The notes under the pieces: model-generated
What the model was told of the DNA's origin: nothing
The model's input: the letters and a program-made list of their open reading frames with translations, nothing else
Database searches by the model: none
Position numbers and translations under genes: made by a program
Shown here: positions 18,139 to 26,007 of the stretch, in pieces
Layout: each line of letters opens with the position of its first letter
How positions within the stretch are numbered: position 1 is the first letter of the stretch
Assembly (NCBI RefSeq): GCF_013386825.1
Contig: NZ_JACARC010000041.1
Span: 495-64,494 of the forward strand
Origin: Pseudomonas sp. IPO3778
GTDB lineage: Bacteria > Pseudomonadota > Gammaproteobacteria > Pseudomonadales > Pseudomonadaceae
Reading direction: 5' to 3'
DNA length: 64,000 nt

Positions 18139-19169
18139 GAAGAAACCTGATCGGAAGGAGAAGTAGAGGTGTGGGAGGACGTCAGGCCATCGACCGTAAA
18201 GGTCTCGGCCGGTGCGGCGGGTTGGTTGCGCAGCACTTTTTCAATAAAGAACCGTGGGCGGGCCCGCACATCACTGTACATGCGGCCCAGGTATTCACCC
18301 AGGAGGCCCATGCCGATGAACTGGCCACCGGTGAACACGAACAGCACGGCGAACAGCACGAACATGCCGTCACCGGCCCAGCCTGAACCGAAGGCCAGGC
18401 GCAGCACGATCAATGCGACCGCAAACAGCATGCCCAGCGCCGCCAGGCTGAAGCCGACGATGCTCAACAGGCGCAATGGCGTGGTGGTCATGCAGGTCAG
18501 CAGGTCGAACATCAGGCTGATCAGGCGCATCGGGCTGTACTTGGATTCGCCGTGTTCACGCTCGGCGTGATGCACCAGGATCTCCGTGGTGTGACGCGCG
18601 AAGCTGTTGGCCAGGATCGGGATAAAGGTGCTGCGCTCGCGGCAGGCCAGCATGGCGTCGACGATGGTGCGGCGATAAGCGCGCAGCATGCAGCCGTAGT
18701 CGCTCATGGCCACGCCGGTGGAGCGTTGCACTGCGAGGTTGATCAGGCGCGACGGCCAGCGGCGGAAGGCCGAGTCCTGGCGATTGTTGCGCACGGTGGC
18801 AACCACGTCGTAGCCCAGGGCGGCCTGCTCGACCAGGCGCGGGATTTCTTCCGGCGGGTTCTGCAGGTCGGCGTCCAGGGTGATCACGACGTCGCCGCGG
18901 CAGTGCTCGAAGCCGGCCATGATCGCCGCGTGCTGGCCGTAGTTGCGGTTGAGGATCACCGCGACCACGTTGCTGCCTTCGAGGGCGGCGGCGTCTTCCA
19001 GCAGTTGGGCAGAATTGTCGCGACTGCCGTCATCCACCAGGACGATTTCGTATTCATAAGCCAGCTGTTTGCAGGCGGCCATGGTGCGACGCAGCAACTC
19101 GGGAAGGCTTTCTTGTTCGTTGTAGACCGGGATAACGATCGACACGCAATGAATTGGGTAGGGTTTCAA
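18135..19169 (-). CDS. arnC: Undecaprenyl-phosphate 4-deoxy-4-formamido-L-arabinose transferase
   Basis: This family-2 glycosyltransferase loads formamido-arabinose onto undecaprenyl phosphate. It shows VSIVIPVYNEQESL at the N-terminus, the DLDADLQNPPEEI-type metal site, and two C-terminal membrane helices. I start it at the TTG at 19169 (344 residues), because GAGG lies about 9 bp upstream and the N-terminus KPYPIHCVSIV then matches the usual length near 340. The open frame extends back to 19253 with a sequence unlike ArnC. It is the first gene of the operon here, a place normally held by arnB. Confidence 0.88.
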   Translation of the reverse strand: MKPYPIHCVSIVIPVYNEQESLPELLRRTMAACKQLAYEYEIVLVDDGSRDNSAQLLEDAAALEGSNVVAVILNRNYGQHAAIMAGFEHCRGDVVITLDADLQNPPEEIPRLVEQAALGYDVVATVRNNRQDSAFRRWPSRLINLAVQRSTGVAMSDYGCMLRAYRRTIVDAMLACRERSTFIPILANSFARHTTEILVHHAEREHGESKYSPMRLISLMFDLLTCMTTTPLRLLSIVGFSLAALGMLFAVALIVLRLAFGSGWAGDGMFVLFAVLFVFTGGQFIGMGLLGEYLGRMYSDVRARPRFFIEKVLRNQPAAPAETFTVDGLTSSHTSTSPSDQVSS

Positions 19170-19638
19170 AGATTCATTACCTCGGGGGTTAGAGCAACTT
19201 GGAGCGTAAAGACAGCAGTTATCAATAGCCTGGGATGACGGGCATCCGATCAAGGATAGTGTTGATTTATGGCATTCATTCGACAGTCCTGACAGGTAGC
19301 AGTGGGTCTTCCATGGCTTACGTGAGTAAAGACCAAAACGCTCAAAGGTAAAGCGGAATCAACGAGTTAACCTGCAAAGTGCGGTTCGTTCTCAAGTCGT
19401 GCCGCCAAGATTAAGCGCAAAAATGTATAACGAATATGAAACGCAGATGAAAAAGTCGTTTTTTTGGCAGGTAGACAGCTAGGGTTCAGGTAAACAACAG
19501 GAAGACGGACAACGCCGTCTTTGCTCGGGGTGGAAGGGGAGTAGCCTTTTCCCACACGCTAGTTCATTCCTGACGAATATTCTCGGCATTGCCGCGCAAG
19601 TGCCGGTAAAGTAAGCCATCTCTTGCCAGGGCAGTCGG
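19170..19638. promoter_or_regulatory. Divergent intergenic region upstream of arnC
   Basis: This stretch separates arnC from the plus-strand gene at 19639 and should hold the arn promoter. It is AT-richer than its surroundings at 19350-19460. A single ATTAAG, one half of the enterobacterial PmrA box, lies at 19410-19415, but the second half-site at the proper spacing is not there. No fragment of arnB is visible in any frame. Confidence 0.4.
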
Positions 19639-20427
19639 ATGAATAGCGTGCAGCGTTTACGGCCAATGTTGATGGTGTTGTTGATGACGGTGGCGTGGGC
19701 CACGATGGTACGGGCCGAGGACGGTGTGGCATTGACAGCCATTGACCAGTTGCCCGATGGCGTAGAAGTGCGGGGCAAGCAGGTCGGCGCCTACACCTGG
19801 AGTGACAAGCAGGGCAAAAACCTGCTGGTGCTTGCCGAGCAAGTCAGCGAGCGCGATGACGACGGCACACAGTCGGCCTTTGTCTATGCCGCCCAGTACC
19901 TGATCGATGGCGACCGGCTCAAGCGGCTGTGGATGCTCTACGACGATGTGCAGCATTGCCAGTTCGATGCCGGCGCGCACTTCAATAGGGACGCCACCCA
20001 GGTCACCGACCTGCTGGGGGATGGCATCAGCCAGGTCACGGTGGGCTATGGCCGCACCTGCACCAGTGATGTCAGCCCCAATGACTTCAAGCTGATCATG
20101 CACATCGGCAAGTCGCAGAAGTACCGCCTGCGCGGCATCGACCGCTATGGCGCCAGTTGGTGGGATGAAGACGCCGGCGCCCTGCAGGGCATGCCGTTGC
20201 CCAAGGATTGCAGCGTGGCGGCGCAGCAGGCGCTGGTGAGCCAGTTCAAGGAGCAGGGCACTGAATTGCCGCTTCCTGGCTGTTATGGCGACGAGGAAGA
20301 CTTTGCCAAGGCCCCCAAACCCTACCTGGACTTCATGCGCCAGCACTGGTTTGCCTTGATGCAAAAGCAGGACACCGACTGGAGCCAGCAACAGACGCCG
20401 GCCCCGGCAGAAGACGATCAGGAATAG
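19639..20427 (+). CDS. Secreted protein of unknown function
   Basis: This 262-residue protein has a clear signal peptide: basic NSVQRLRP, a hydrophobic core, and a probable cleavage after MVRA near residue 26. The mature part contains KQVGAYTWSDKQGKNLLVL, a middle VTDLLGDGISQVTVGYG segment and an acidic C-terminal tail. It looks periplasmic. It faintly resembles proteins annotated as surface-polysaccharide-associated, but I cannot confirm this. It is transcribed away from the arn operon and ends 100 bp before the recombinase. Confidence 0.65.
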   Translation: MNSVQRLRPMLMVLLMTVAWATMVRAEDGVALTAIDQLPDGVEVRGKQVGAYTWSDKQGKNLLVLAEQVSERDDDGTQSAFVYAAQYLIDGDRLKRLWMLYDDVQHCQFDAGAHFNRDATQVTDLLGDGISQVTVGYGRTCTSDVSPNDFKLIMHIGKSQKYRLRGIDRYGASWWDEDAGALQGMPLPKDCSVAAQQALVSQFKEQGTELPLPGCYGDEEDFAKAPKPYLDFMRQHWFALMQKQDTDWSQQQTPAPAEDDQE

Positions 20428-20470
20428 CCCCGCGGATTGGCCTGCGCTAGACTCGGCGCTCGCCAATTCA

Positions 20471-20512
20471 CTAAATAGGTCGATTAAACAATTGGTTAGT
20501 CGATCTATTTAA
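20471..20512. repeat. 42-bp imperfect palindrome before the recombinase gene
   Basis: Each 21-bp half matches the reverse complement of the other at 17 positions. The outer arms are AAATAGGTCGA and TCGATCTATTT, and the centre is CAATTG. It ends 18 bp before the recombinase start codon. The form, two arms around a short core, is that of a tyrosine recombinase binding site or an operator used for self-control. I saw no second copy in the window. Confidence 0.7.
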
Positions 20513-20530
20513 TCCAAAGGCTGATCTACC

Positions 20531-21445
20531 TTGACTGAGTCTACCCGCAACCCGCTGACCCTCTACCTCACCCGCCTGGCACCTTCCAGCCAACTGACCA
20601 TGCGCTACGTGCTGCAGGACGCCGCCGACCGCCTGGGCTTTGAAGACATCAACCTCGAAGACATCGACTGGCACCTGCTGCAACCCGAGCAGGTCATGGC
20701 CCTGGTGGCCGTGCTGCGTGAGGACGGCTACGCGCCGAATACCTCGTCGCTGTACGTCAATGCAGTGCGCGGGGTGATGAACGAAGCCTGGCGCATGAGC
20801 CTGATCACCCAGGATCATCTGTTGAAGATGCGCTCGGTCAAGGCCATGGCGGGCACGCGGTTGAGCCAGGGCCGCAACCTGCGGCGCACGTTGATTCGGG
20901 AATTGATGGACGTCTGTGCCGCCGACCCGCGACCACAGGGCCTGAGGGACGCGGCGGTGATCGGGATCCTGTATGGCTCGGGCATGCGCAAGTCGGAGTC
21001 AGTGAACATCGAGTTGAGCCAGGTCGACTTCCAAGAGCGCAGCCTGCAGGTCACCGGCAAGGGCAACAAACAACTGATCAAGTACGCGCCGGCCTGGGCG
21101 CTGGCCAAGCTGGAGGCGTGGCTGGCGTTTCGTCGCAGCCAGTTGAAAGAGGGCGAGCAGGACGACACCTTCCTGTTCAACCGCATCCGCCGGGGCAGCC
21201 ATATCACCCGGGAGCGCATCACCAAGCACGCGATTTACTACATCGCCCGCCAGCGGGGGGAACAAGTCGGAGTCAAGATCATGCCCCACGACTTCCGGCG
21301 TTCATTCATCACCCGGGTGATTGAAGAGTACGACCTGTCCATCGCCCAGAAACTGGCGCACCACACCAATATCCAGACCACTGCCAACTATGACGTGCGT
21401 GACGACAATGAACGGCGCCGGGCGGTGGATCGGTTTGACCTGTAG
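20531..21445 (+). CDS. Tyrosine recombinase (XerC-sized integrase)
   Basis: This 304-residue protein has a SAM-like N-terminal DNA-binding region and a complete catalytic set: Arg153 in GSGMRKSE, Lys177 in TGKGNK, His253 and Arg256 in PHDFRRS, His277 in LAHHTN and the nucleophile Tyr287. It therefore should be active. The start is a TTG at 20531 with AAAGG upstream. No other phage or integron genes accompany it. It is small like XerC/XerD, lies about 26 kb from dif, and may act on the palindrome just upstream. Confidence 0.88.
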   Translation: MTESTRNPLTLYLTRLAPSSQLTMRYVLQDAADRLGFEDINLEDIDWHLLQPEQVMALVAVLREDGYAPNTSSLYVNAVRGVMNEAWRMSLITQDHLLKMRSVKAMAGTRLSQGRNLRRTLIRELMDVCAADPRPQGLRDAAVIGILYGSGMRKSESVNIELSQVDFQERSLQVTGKGNKQLIKYAPAWALAKLEAWLAFRRSQLKEGEQDDTFLFNRIRRGSHITRERITKHAIYYIARQRGEQVGVKIMPHDFRRSFITRVIEEYDLSIAQKLAHHTNIQTTANYDVRDDNERRRAVDRFDL

Positions 21446-21461
21446 CCAAGGCGGTGCCTGA

Positions 21462-21737
21462 TCAGCCGTGCTGGCATGCATCACCCAGCCGCATGTAGTC
21501 CAGCTCATGCCGCACGCCGTGGCTGTCGATGTACACCATGTGGCCCTTGACCGGGCCGCACTCGGTGGACGATTCGCTGCTGACCCGTACCACCTTGGCG
21601 ATGTCCAGGTCCTGGGAATAATCGTAGGTCTCGCTGGCAGCTGTTGCCGCGGTGCCCGTAGTGGGCGCCGGTGTTTCGCCTTGGGCGAATGCCAGGGTGC
21701 TGAACAGGCCCAGCAGGGCAATAAGCAGGTAACGCAT
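21462..21737 (-). CDS. DUF2790 small secreted protein
   Basis: This 91-residue protein starts at the ATG at 21737, which has a strong GGGAGG site 6 bp before it. The signal peptide RYLLIALLGLFSTLAFA is clear. The mature part shows the family pattern YDYSQDLDIAKVVRVS, ECGPVKGHMVYIDSHG and RHELDYMRLGDAC. DUF2790 proteins are small periplasmic proteins common in Pseudomonas and have no known function; several are near metal or redox genes. It converges on the recombinase gene with a 16-bp gap. Confidence 0.85.
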   Translation of the reverse strand: MRYLLIALLGLFSTLAFAQGETPAPTTGTAATAASETYDYSQDLDIAKVVRVSSESSTECGPVKGHMVYIDSHGVRHELDYMRLGDACQHG

Positions 21738-21926
21738 GACAACCTCCCGCGCCACGAAGGCGGCTTGACGATGGTTGGCATTCTACAAAGCATGCTGCGC
21801 GAGGCTGAACGGGTTCAGGCCAATAGCATTCATCAGCGAAAACGATAAACCCGCTGCTGGCGTTGGCGGTAGCGGGCATTGGCCACTCGGGGCAGGCGCT
21901 CTACCAGACCCTCAGTTTCAGCCGGG

Positions 21927-21943
21927 GATAGCCAACGGTTATC
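21927..21943 (+). promoter_or_regulatory. Regulon operator, copy 1 (upstream of the 22068 operon)
   Basis: The 17-bp GATAGCCAACGGTTATC is an interrupted inverted repeat, GATARCC-N3-GGTTATC, of the LysR T-N11-A kind. A TCATTACTCGT block begins 17 bp after its last base, and AAGTGCAGTACTTTTCAT follows at 21979-21996. The same array occurs at 32742-32812 and, in part, at 31681-31720. The LysR protein encoded at 31742-32698 is the obvious candidate ligand. Confidence 0.75.
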
Positions 21944-22067
21944 AGCCGCGGCGCACTTCTCATTACTCGTCCCGCATCAAGTGCAGTACTTTTCATTCGG
22001 CAGCCAACCACAGCGTCATAACGGCCAATAGCCGTGGCTGATCCCCCCAATGGAAGAGGTTCTTGCA

Positions 22068-22991
22068 ATGCAAACAACTGGGCCGTACTCGGGGCTTTTT
22101 CCTGTTGCTCCCACGCCGTTTACCGACGCCGGTGCGCTGGATTTCGAGGGGCAGGGGCGCGTACTTGATTGCATGATCGACCAGGGCGTCGACGGCATCT
22201 GCATCCTGGCCAACTACTCGGAACAGTTTCTGCTCTCGGATGAAGAGCGCCGGCAGTTGACGGAGTTCTGCCTGGAACATGTCCAGGGCCGTGTGCCGGT
22301 GATGGTGACTTGCAGCCACTTCAGCACCCAGGTCGCCGGCCAGCGCGCACGTCATGCCGCAGACCACGGCGCGGCCCTGATCATGATGATGCCTCCCTAC
22401 CACGGCGCCGGCATCAAGCTGGAGCCGCGGCTGATCAGCGAGCATTTCGCACGGGTCGCCGAGGCGTGCCAACTGTCGATCATGATCCAGGACGCGCCAC
22501 TCAGTGGCGTCACGCTCTCCACCGCGTTTCTGGCTGAAGTGGCACGCACCTTGCCGCTGGTGCGTTACTTCAAGATCGAAGTGCCAGGCACCGCCGCCAA
22601 GCTGCGTCACCTGATTGAACTGGGCGGCGCCAACATTGTGGGTCCGTTCAATGGTGAGGAGGCGATAACCCTCATGGCCGATCTGGATGCCGGTGCGCGT
22701 GGCGTCATGGCCAGCGCGATGATTCCTGACCTGATTCGGCCGGTGATGGCCGCCCACGCCGAAGGTCGTCGCCAAGACGCCATCCAGGCGTATGAGCGGA
22801 TCTTGCCGCTGATCAATTACGAGAACCGTCAATGCGGCCTGCGGGCGGCAAAAACGGTGATGAAGGAGGGCGGTGTGATCAAGTCCGACACCGTGCGCCA
22901 TCCCCTGGAACCCCTGCATCCGCAGACCCGTGCGGGCCTGTTGGAATTGGCCAGTGCGGCCAATCCGATTGCGTTGCAATGGGGCCGGTAA
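22068..22991 (+). CDS. DapA-family 2-keto-3-deoxy sugar acid dehydratase or aldolase
   Basis: This 307-residue TIM-barrel protein belongs to the dihydrodipicolinate synthase family. The Schiff-base lysine is in VRYFKIEVPG, and MMMPPYHGAG fits the sugar-acid branch. The usual tyrosine motif YNxP is replaced by IQDAPLSG, which I recall from 2-keto-3-deoxy-L-arabonate dehydratases. That enzyme makes 2-oxoglutarate semialdehyde, the substrate of the dehydrogenase at 34996. I start at the ATG at 22068, after AAGAGG, instead of the ATG at 22050. It heads a long operon under operator copy 1. Confidence 0.82.
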   Translation: MQTTGPYSGLFPVAPTPFTDAGALDFEGQGRVLDCMIDQGVDGICILANYSEQFLLSDEERRQLTEFCLEHVQGRVPVMVTCSHFSTQVAGQRARHAADHGAALIMMMPPYHGAGIKLEPRLISEHFARVAEACQLSIMIQDAPLSGVTLSTAFLAEVARTLPLVRYFKIEVPGTAAKLRHLIELGGANIVGPFNGEEAITLMADLDAGARGVMASAMIPDLIRPVMAAHAEGRRQDAIQAYERILPLINYENRQCGLRAAKTVMKEGGVIKSDTVRHPLEPLHPQTRAGLLELASAANPIALQWGR

Positions 22992-23088
22992 CCGGGCGCC
23001 CGGCGTCAATCGACGGCGTGAAGGCGGCTGGGATAAGGTGTCTGAAGTCTGTGGGTATTTGTCTAGGGCTCGGGTGAGAACAAGAAAA

Positions 23089-24192
23089 ATGACTGTTTTA
23101 GCGAAGGCTGTTTTTTCCACGGTGACATCGGAATTGATTCGTCTGGTTGATGTGACGAAGTCATACGGCAGTATCAATGTATTAAAGCCGGTGAATCTGG
23201 ACATTAAAGACGGCGAGTTTCTGACGATTCTGGGTCCGTCCGGATCCGGTAAAACCACTATTTTGCGCATGATCGGCGGGTTTACCGCGCCGACTTCAGG
23301 CCAGGTGTTATTGCGCGGCACTGACATTGTCAGCCTGCCGATTTTCAAAAGGCCGTTCAATACGGTGTTTCAGGACTATGCGCTCTTTCCCCACATGACC
23401 GTGGCGGGCAACGTGGGCTACGGGCTGCGTATTCGCCGCCTGCCCGCCGACCAGATCAAGGCCAAGGTCAAGGCCGTGCTCGAGACCGTCAACCTGGCAG
23501 ACAAGGCTGACCGTTATCCGGCCGCACTGTCCGGCGGCCAGCGCCAACGCGTTGCCCTGGCCAGGGCCATCGTCTGCGAACCTCAAGTGATCCTGCTGGA
23601 CGAACCCCTGGCGGCACTGGATGCCGAACTGCGTCGCTCGATGCAGGACTTTCTCAAGGACCTGCAGCGCAGGATTCGCACCACCTTTGTGTTCATCACC
23701 CATGACCAGGAAGAGGCGATCGCCATGTCGGATCGCATCGCGGTGATGGATCACGGCAGCCTCATTCAGGTGGGCACCCCCAAAGAGATTTACTACAAAC
23801 CCAAAACCGAGTTTGTCGCGAAGTTCTTTGGGGAAAACAACTTGCTGCCAACCACCCCCAAGAACGCCGCGTTCATTGAGAGCCCGCTGGGCCAACACGC
23901 CGCACCCGGGGTCATGGATAAAGCACTGCAAATCGCCATCCGCCCTGAAAGTTTCAGCCTGCATGATGGTTCCGAATGCACGCCGGGGCAGCAGGTCACC
24001 CGCGCGAAGCTGGAAGGGCTGACCTTCCTCGGGCCCACCACGCAGTTATCACTGTCCCTGGGCAGCGCGGGGGTTCATCGAATCAAAGTCCGTTTACCGA
24101 CGGCGCTGTGTGCCCATGATCTGAGTGTGGGGGCACAGGTTTCGCTGCGCTGGTCGGAGTCCGATGTCAGCTTTGTGCCGAGAGAAGCCTGA
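23089..24192 (+). CDS. ABC transporter ATP-binding protein, polyamine/opine type
   Basis: This 367-residue ATPase has Walker A GPSGSGKTT, the signature LSGGQRQRVALARA, Walker B VILLDEP and the switch histidine in FITHDQEEA. A C-terminal TOBE-like domain of about 110 residues marks the PotA/PotG class. It powers the permeases encoded just downstream. The start is set at the ATG at 23089; the frame is open to 22930, overlapping the previous gene, without similarity. Its stop and the next ATG overlap by one base (TGATG). Confidence 0.9.
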   Translation: MTVLAKAVFSTVTSELIRLVDVTKSYGSINVLKPVNLDIKDGEFLTILGPSGSGKTTILRMIGGFTAPTSGQVLLRGTDIVSLPIFKRPFNTVFQDYALFPHMTVAGNVGYGLRIRRLPADQIKAKVKAVLETVNLADKADRYPAALSGGQRQRVALARAIVCEPQVILLDEPLAALDAELRRSMQDFLKDLQRRIRTTFVFITHDQEEAIAMSDRIAVMDHGSLIQVGTPKEIYYKPKTEFVAKFFGENNLLPTTPKNAAFIESPLGQHAAPGVMDKALQIAIRPESFSLHDGSECTPGQQVTRAKLEGLTFLGPTTQLSLSLGSAGVHRIKVRLPTALCAHDLSVGAQVSLRWSESDVSFVPREA

Positions 24193-25073
24193 TGACCTCC
24201 CTGACTCTGGAAATGGAACCCGCCAGCCCGAAACGGCTGCAGCTCACCCGGATCATTGTGAAACTGATGGTCTATGGCGTGCCCACGGTGATGATTTTAG
24301 TCCCGCTGATATCGTTCCTGGCGTACAGCTTTTTGGAACAGAAAAACGGTGTGCTGACGGGTAGTTTGACCCTGGCGAACTATGCAGGCTTTTTTGCCGG
24401 CAGCTACCTCAAGGTTTTTCTTGGCACGTTGAAGCTGGCGTTCTTCGTGGCCCTGGTTGCGTTGGTGTTCGGCTATATCATTTCCTACCTGATTTGGCGC
24501 CTGGAGGGCTCGGCGCGCTATTTGCTGCTGTTGCTCAGTGCCTTGCCACTGGTGATGAACTACGTCGTCAAGATTTACGCGATGCGCAGCATTCTGGGGT
24601 ACAGCGGGTTTTTGAATTCGCTGTTGTTATCCCTGGGGATAATCGACGCGCCCAGCCGGCTGTTTATCTTTAACCAGACCGCCGTGATGATTGCGATGGC
24701 GGTGATCTACCTGCCGTTTGGCATCTTGCCGATCTTCCTGGCACTGGACCGCATTCCACCGTCACTGATTGCCGCCGCTGCCGACCTGGGGGCCAAGCCT
24801 GGCTGGACGTTTCTCACCATCGTCCTGCCCTTGAGTTTGCCCGGGTCGATTGCCGGTGCGTTGTTCGTGATGGTGATCGCCATTGGCGACTACCTCACGC
24901 CGCAAATGGTCGGCGGCAGCGAAGGCTTCACGTTTGGGCGCGCGATCTGGAGCCAGTTCGGTATGGCGTTCAACTGGCCCCTGGGGGCTGCACTGGCGGT
25001 TGTGTTGCTGGTGGCGGTGATCGCAATCATCGGGCTGGCGTCCCTTGTTTCCCGGATTGGGAGAGTGAAATGA
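24192..25073 (+). CDS. ABC transporter permease (PotB-like)
   Basis: This 293-residue inner-membrane protein has six hydrophobic segments and the cytoplasmic loop AAADLGAKPGWTFLTIVLP, the EAA motif that contacts the ATPase. It belongs to the PotB class of binding-protein-dependent permeases. It overlaps the ATPase stop by one base and the second permease start by 4 bp (ATGA), so the three are translated together. The substrate is not readable from sequence; the class favours amine-bearing compounds. Confidence 0.9.
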   Translation: MTSLTLEMEPASPKRLQLTRIIVKLMVYGVPTVMILVPLISFLAYSFLEQKNGVLTGSLTLANYAGFFAGSYLKVFLGTLKLAFFVALVALVFGYIISYLIWRLEGSARYLLLLLSALPLVMNYVVKIYAMRSILGYSGFLNSLLLSLGIIDAPSRLFIFNQTAVMIAMAVIYLPFGILPIFLALDRIPPSLIAAAADLGAKPGWTFLTIVLPLSLPGSIAGALFVMVIAIGDYLTPQMVGGSEGFTFGRAIWSQFGMAFNWPLGAALAVVLLVAVIAIIGLASLVSRIGRVK

Positions 25074-25867
25074 CCCCCATGGAACGTGTCACGCTCACGG
25101 TGTTGTGGGCGATCGGTGTGTTGGCGTTTGCCGTGCTGTATGCGCCGGCAGCCATTGTGGTAACGCTGTCGTTCTTCAGTATTAAAAGTCATCAGATTGA
25201 CTGGTCGGATTTCAGCTTGCAGTGGTACGGCAAGTTTGCTGAAAACTCGCAGTTGCTGGATTCACTGGGTAATTCGTTATGGGTGGGTGCCTGCGCGGTA
25301 GTGGGTGCAACTATTATTTCGCTGGCGCTGGCCTACTACATGAAGACGGGGGCGCGCAAAGGTCAAAAATATATTGAGTTCGTTATATTTTTGCCGTTCG
25401 TATTGCCGGCGATCATTACCGGTATTTCATTGCTGGTGGCGTTTCGCGAAGTTGGCCTGGAACGTAGCCTGGTGACCGTTACCATCGGCCACGTGGTCCT
25501 GATACTGGCGGTGATCTACCGCATGATCATGATCAGGCTGGACACACTCGAAGAGTCACAGATTGAAGGCTCCCTGGACTTGGGCGCCAATGGTTTCGAG
25601 ACGTTTATCTATATCGTCTTCCCTCAGTTGCGTTCCGCGTTAGTGACCAGCTCTCTACTGGCGTTTGCACTTTCGTTTGACGAAACACTGGTGACGTTCT
25701 TCCTGGTCGGAGGCGACAGCACCTTGCCGATGCGGTTGTGGGCAATGATGCGAACCGGCTTCACCCCGGAAATCAATGCACTGGTTTCGGTGGTGCTGTG
25801 TGTCACGCTTATTTGTGCGGCGATGGGCGCACTGTCCCTACGTCAAAGTATTGAACGCAAGGCATAA
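25070..25867 (+). CDS. ABC transporter permease (PotC-like)
   Basis: This 265-residue second permease has six membrane segments and the EAA-type loop SLDLGANGFETFIYIVFPQ. It completes the importer with the PotB-like partner. The FDETLVTFFLVG segment near the C-terminus is typical of PotC proteins. About 140 bp with several palindromes separate it from the binding-protein gene. Confidence 0.9.
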   Translation: MTPMERVTLTVLWAIGVLAFAVLYAPAAIVVTLSFFSIKSHQIDWSDFSLQWYGKFAENSQLLDSLGNSLWVGACAVVGATIISLALAYYMKTGARKGQKYIEFVIFLPFVLPAIITGISLLVAFREVGLERSLVTVTIGHVVLILAVIYRMIMIRLDTLEESQIEGSLDLGANGFETFIYIVFPQLRSALVTSSLLAFALSFDETLVTFFLVGGDSTLPMRLWAMMRTGFTPEINALVSVVLCVTLICAAMGALSLRQSIERKA

Positions 25868-25930
25868 CAACAACACGGCTTCACCGACGTTGAATCATTT
25901 TCTACTGCTGAGCAGGTGTCGTATACAAAG

Positions 25931-25972
25931 AGTGATCACTCAGTGGGCGGATAAATACGCCCAACTAGTTGG
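25931..25972 (+). promoter_or_regulatory. Cluster of small palindromes before the binding-protein gene
   Basis: Three symmetric elements follow each other: AGTGATCACT at 25931-25940, GGGCG and CGCCC at 25945-25962 around an AT loop, and CCAACTAGTTGG at 25961-25972. Together they could fold in the mRNA between permease and binding-protein genes. Such structures often let the binding protein be made in excess over membrane parts, but a local promoter is also possible. Confidence 0.45.
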
Positions 25973-26007
25973 CACATAATAATTTAAAAGTATCGAGAGA
26001 GAACGAC

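Noticed and set aside
19410..19415. PmrA box before the arn operon
   Set aside because: Only one ATTAAG half-site is present; the second half at the expected spacing does not match.
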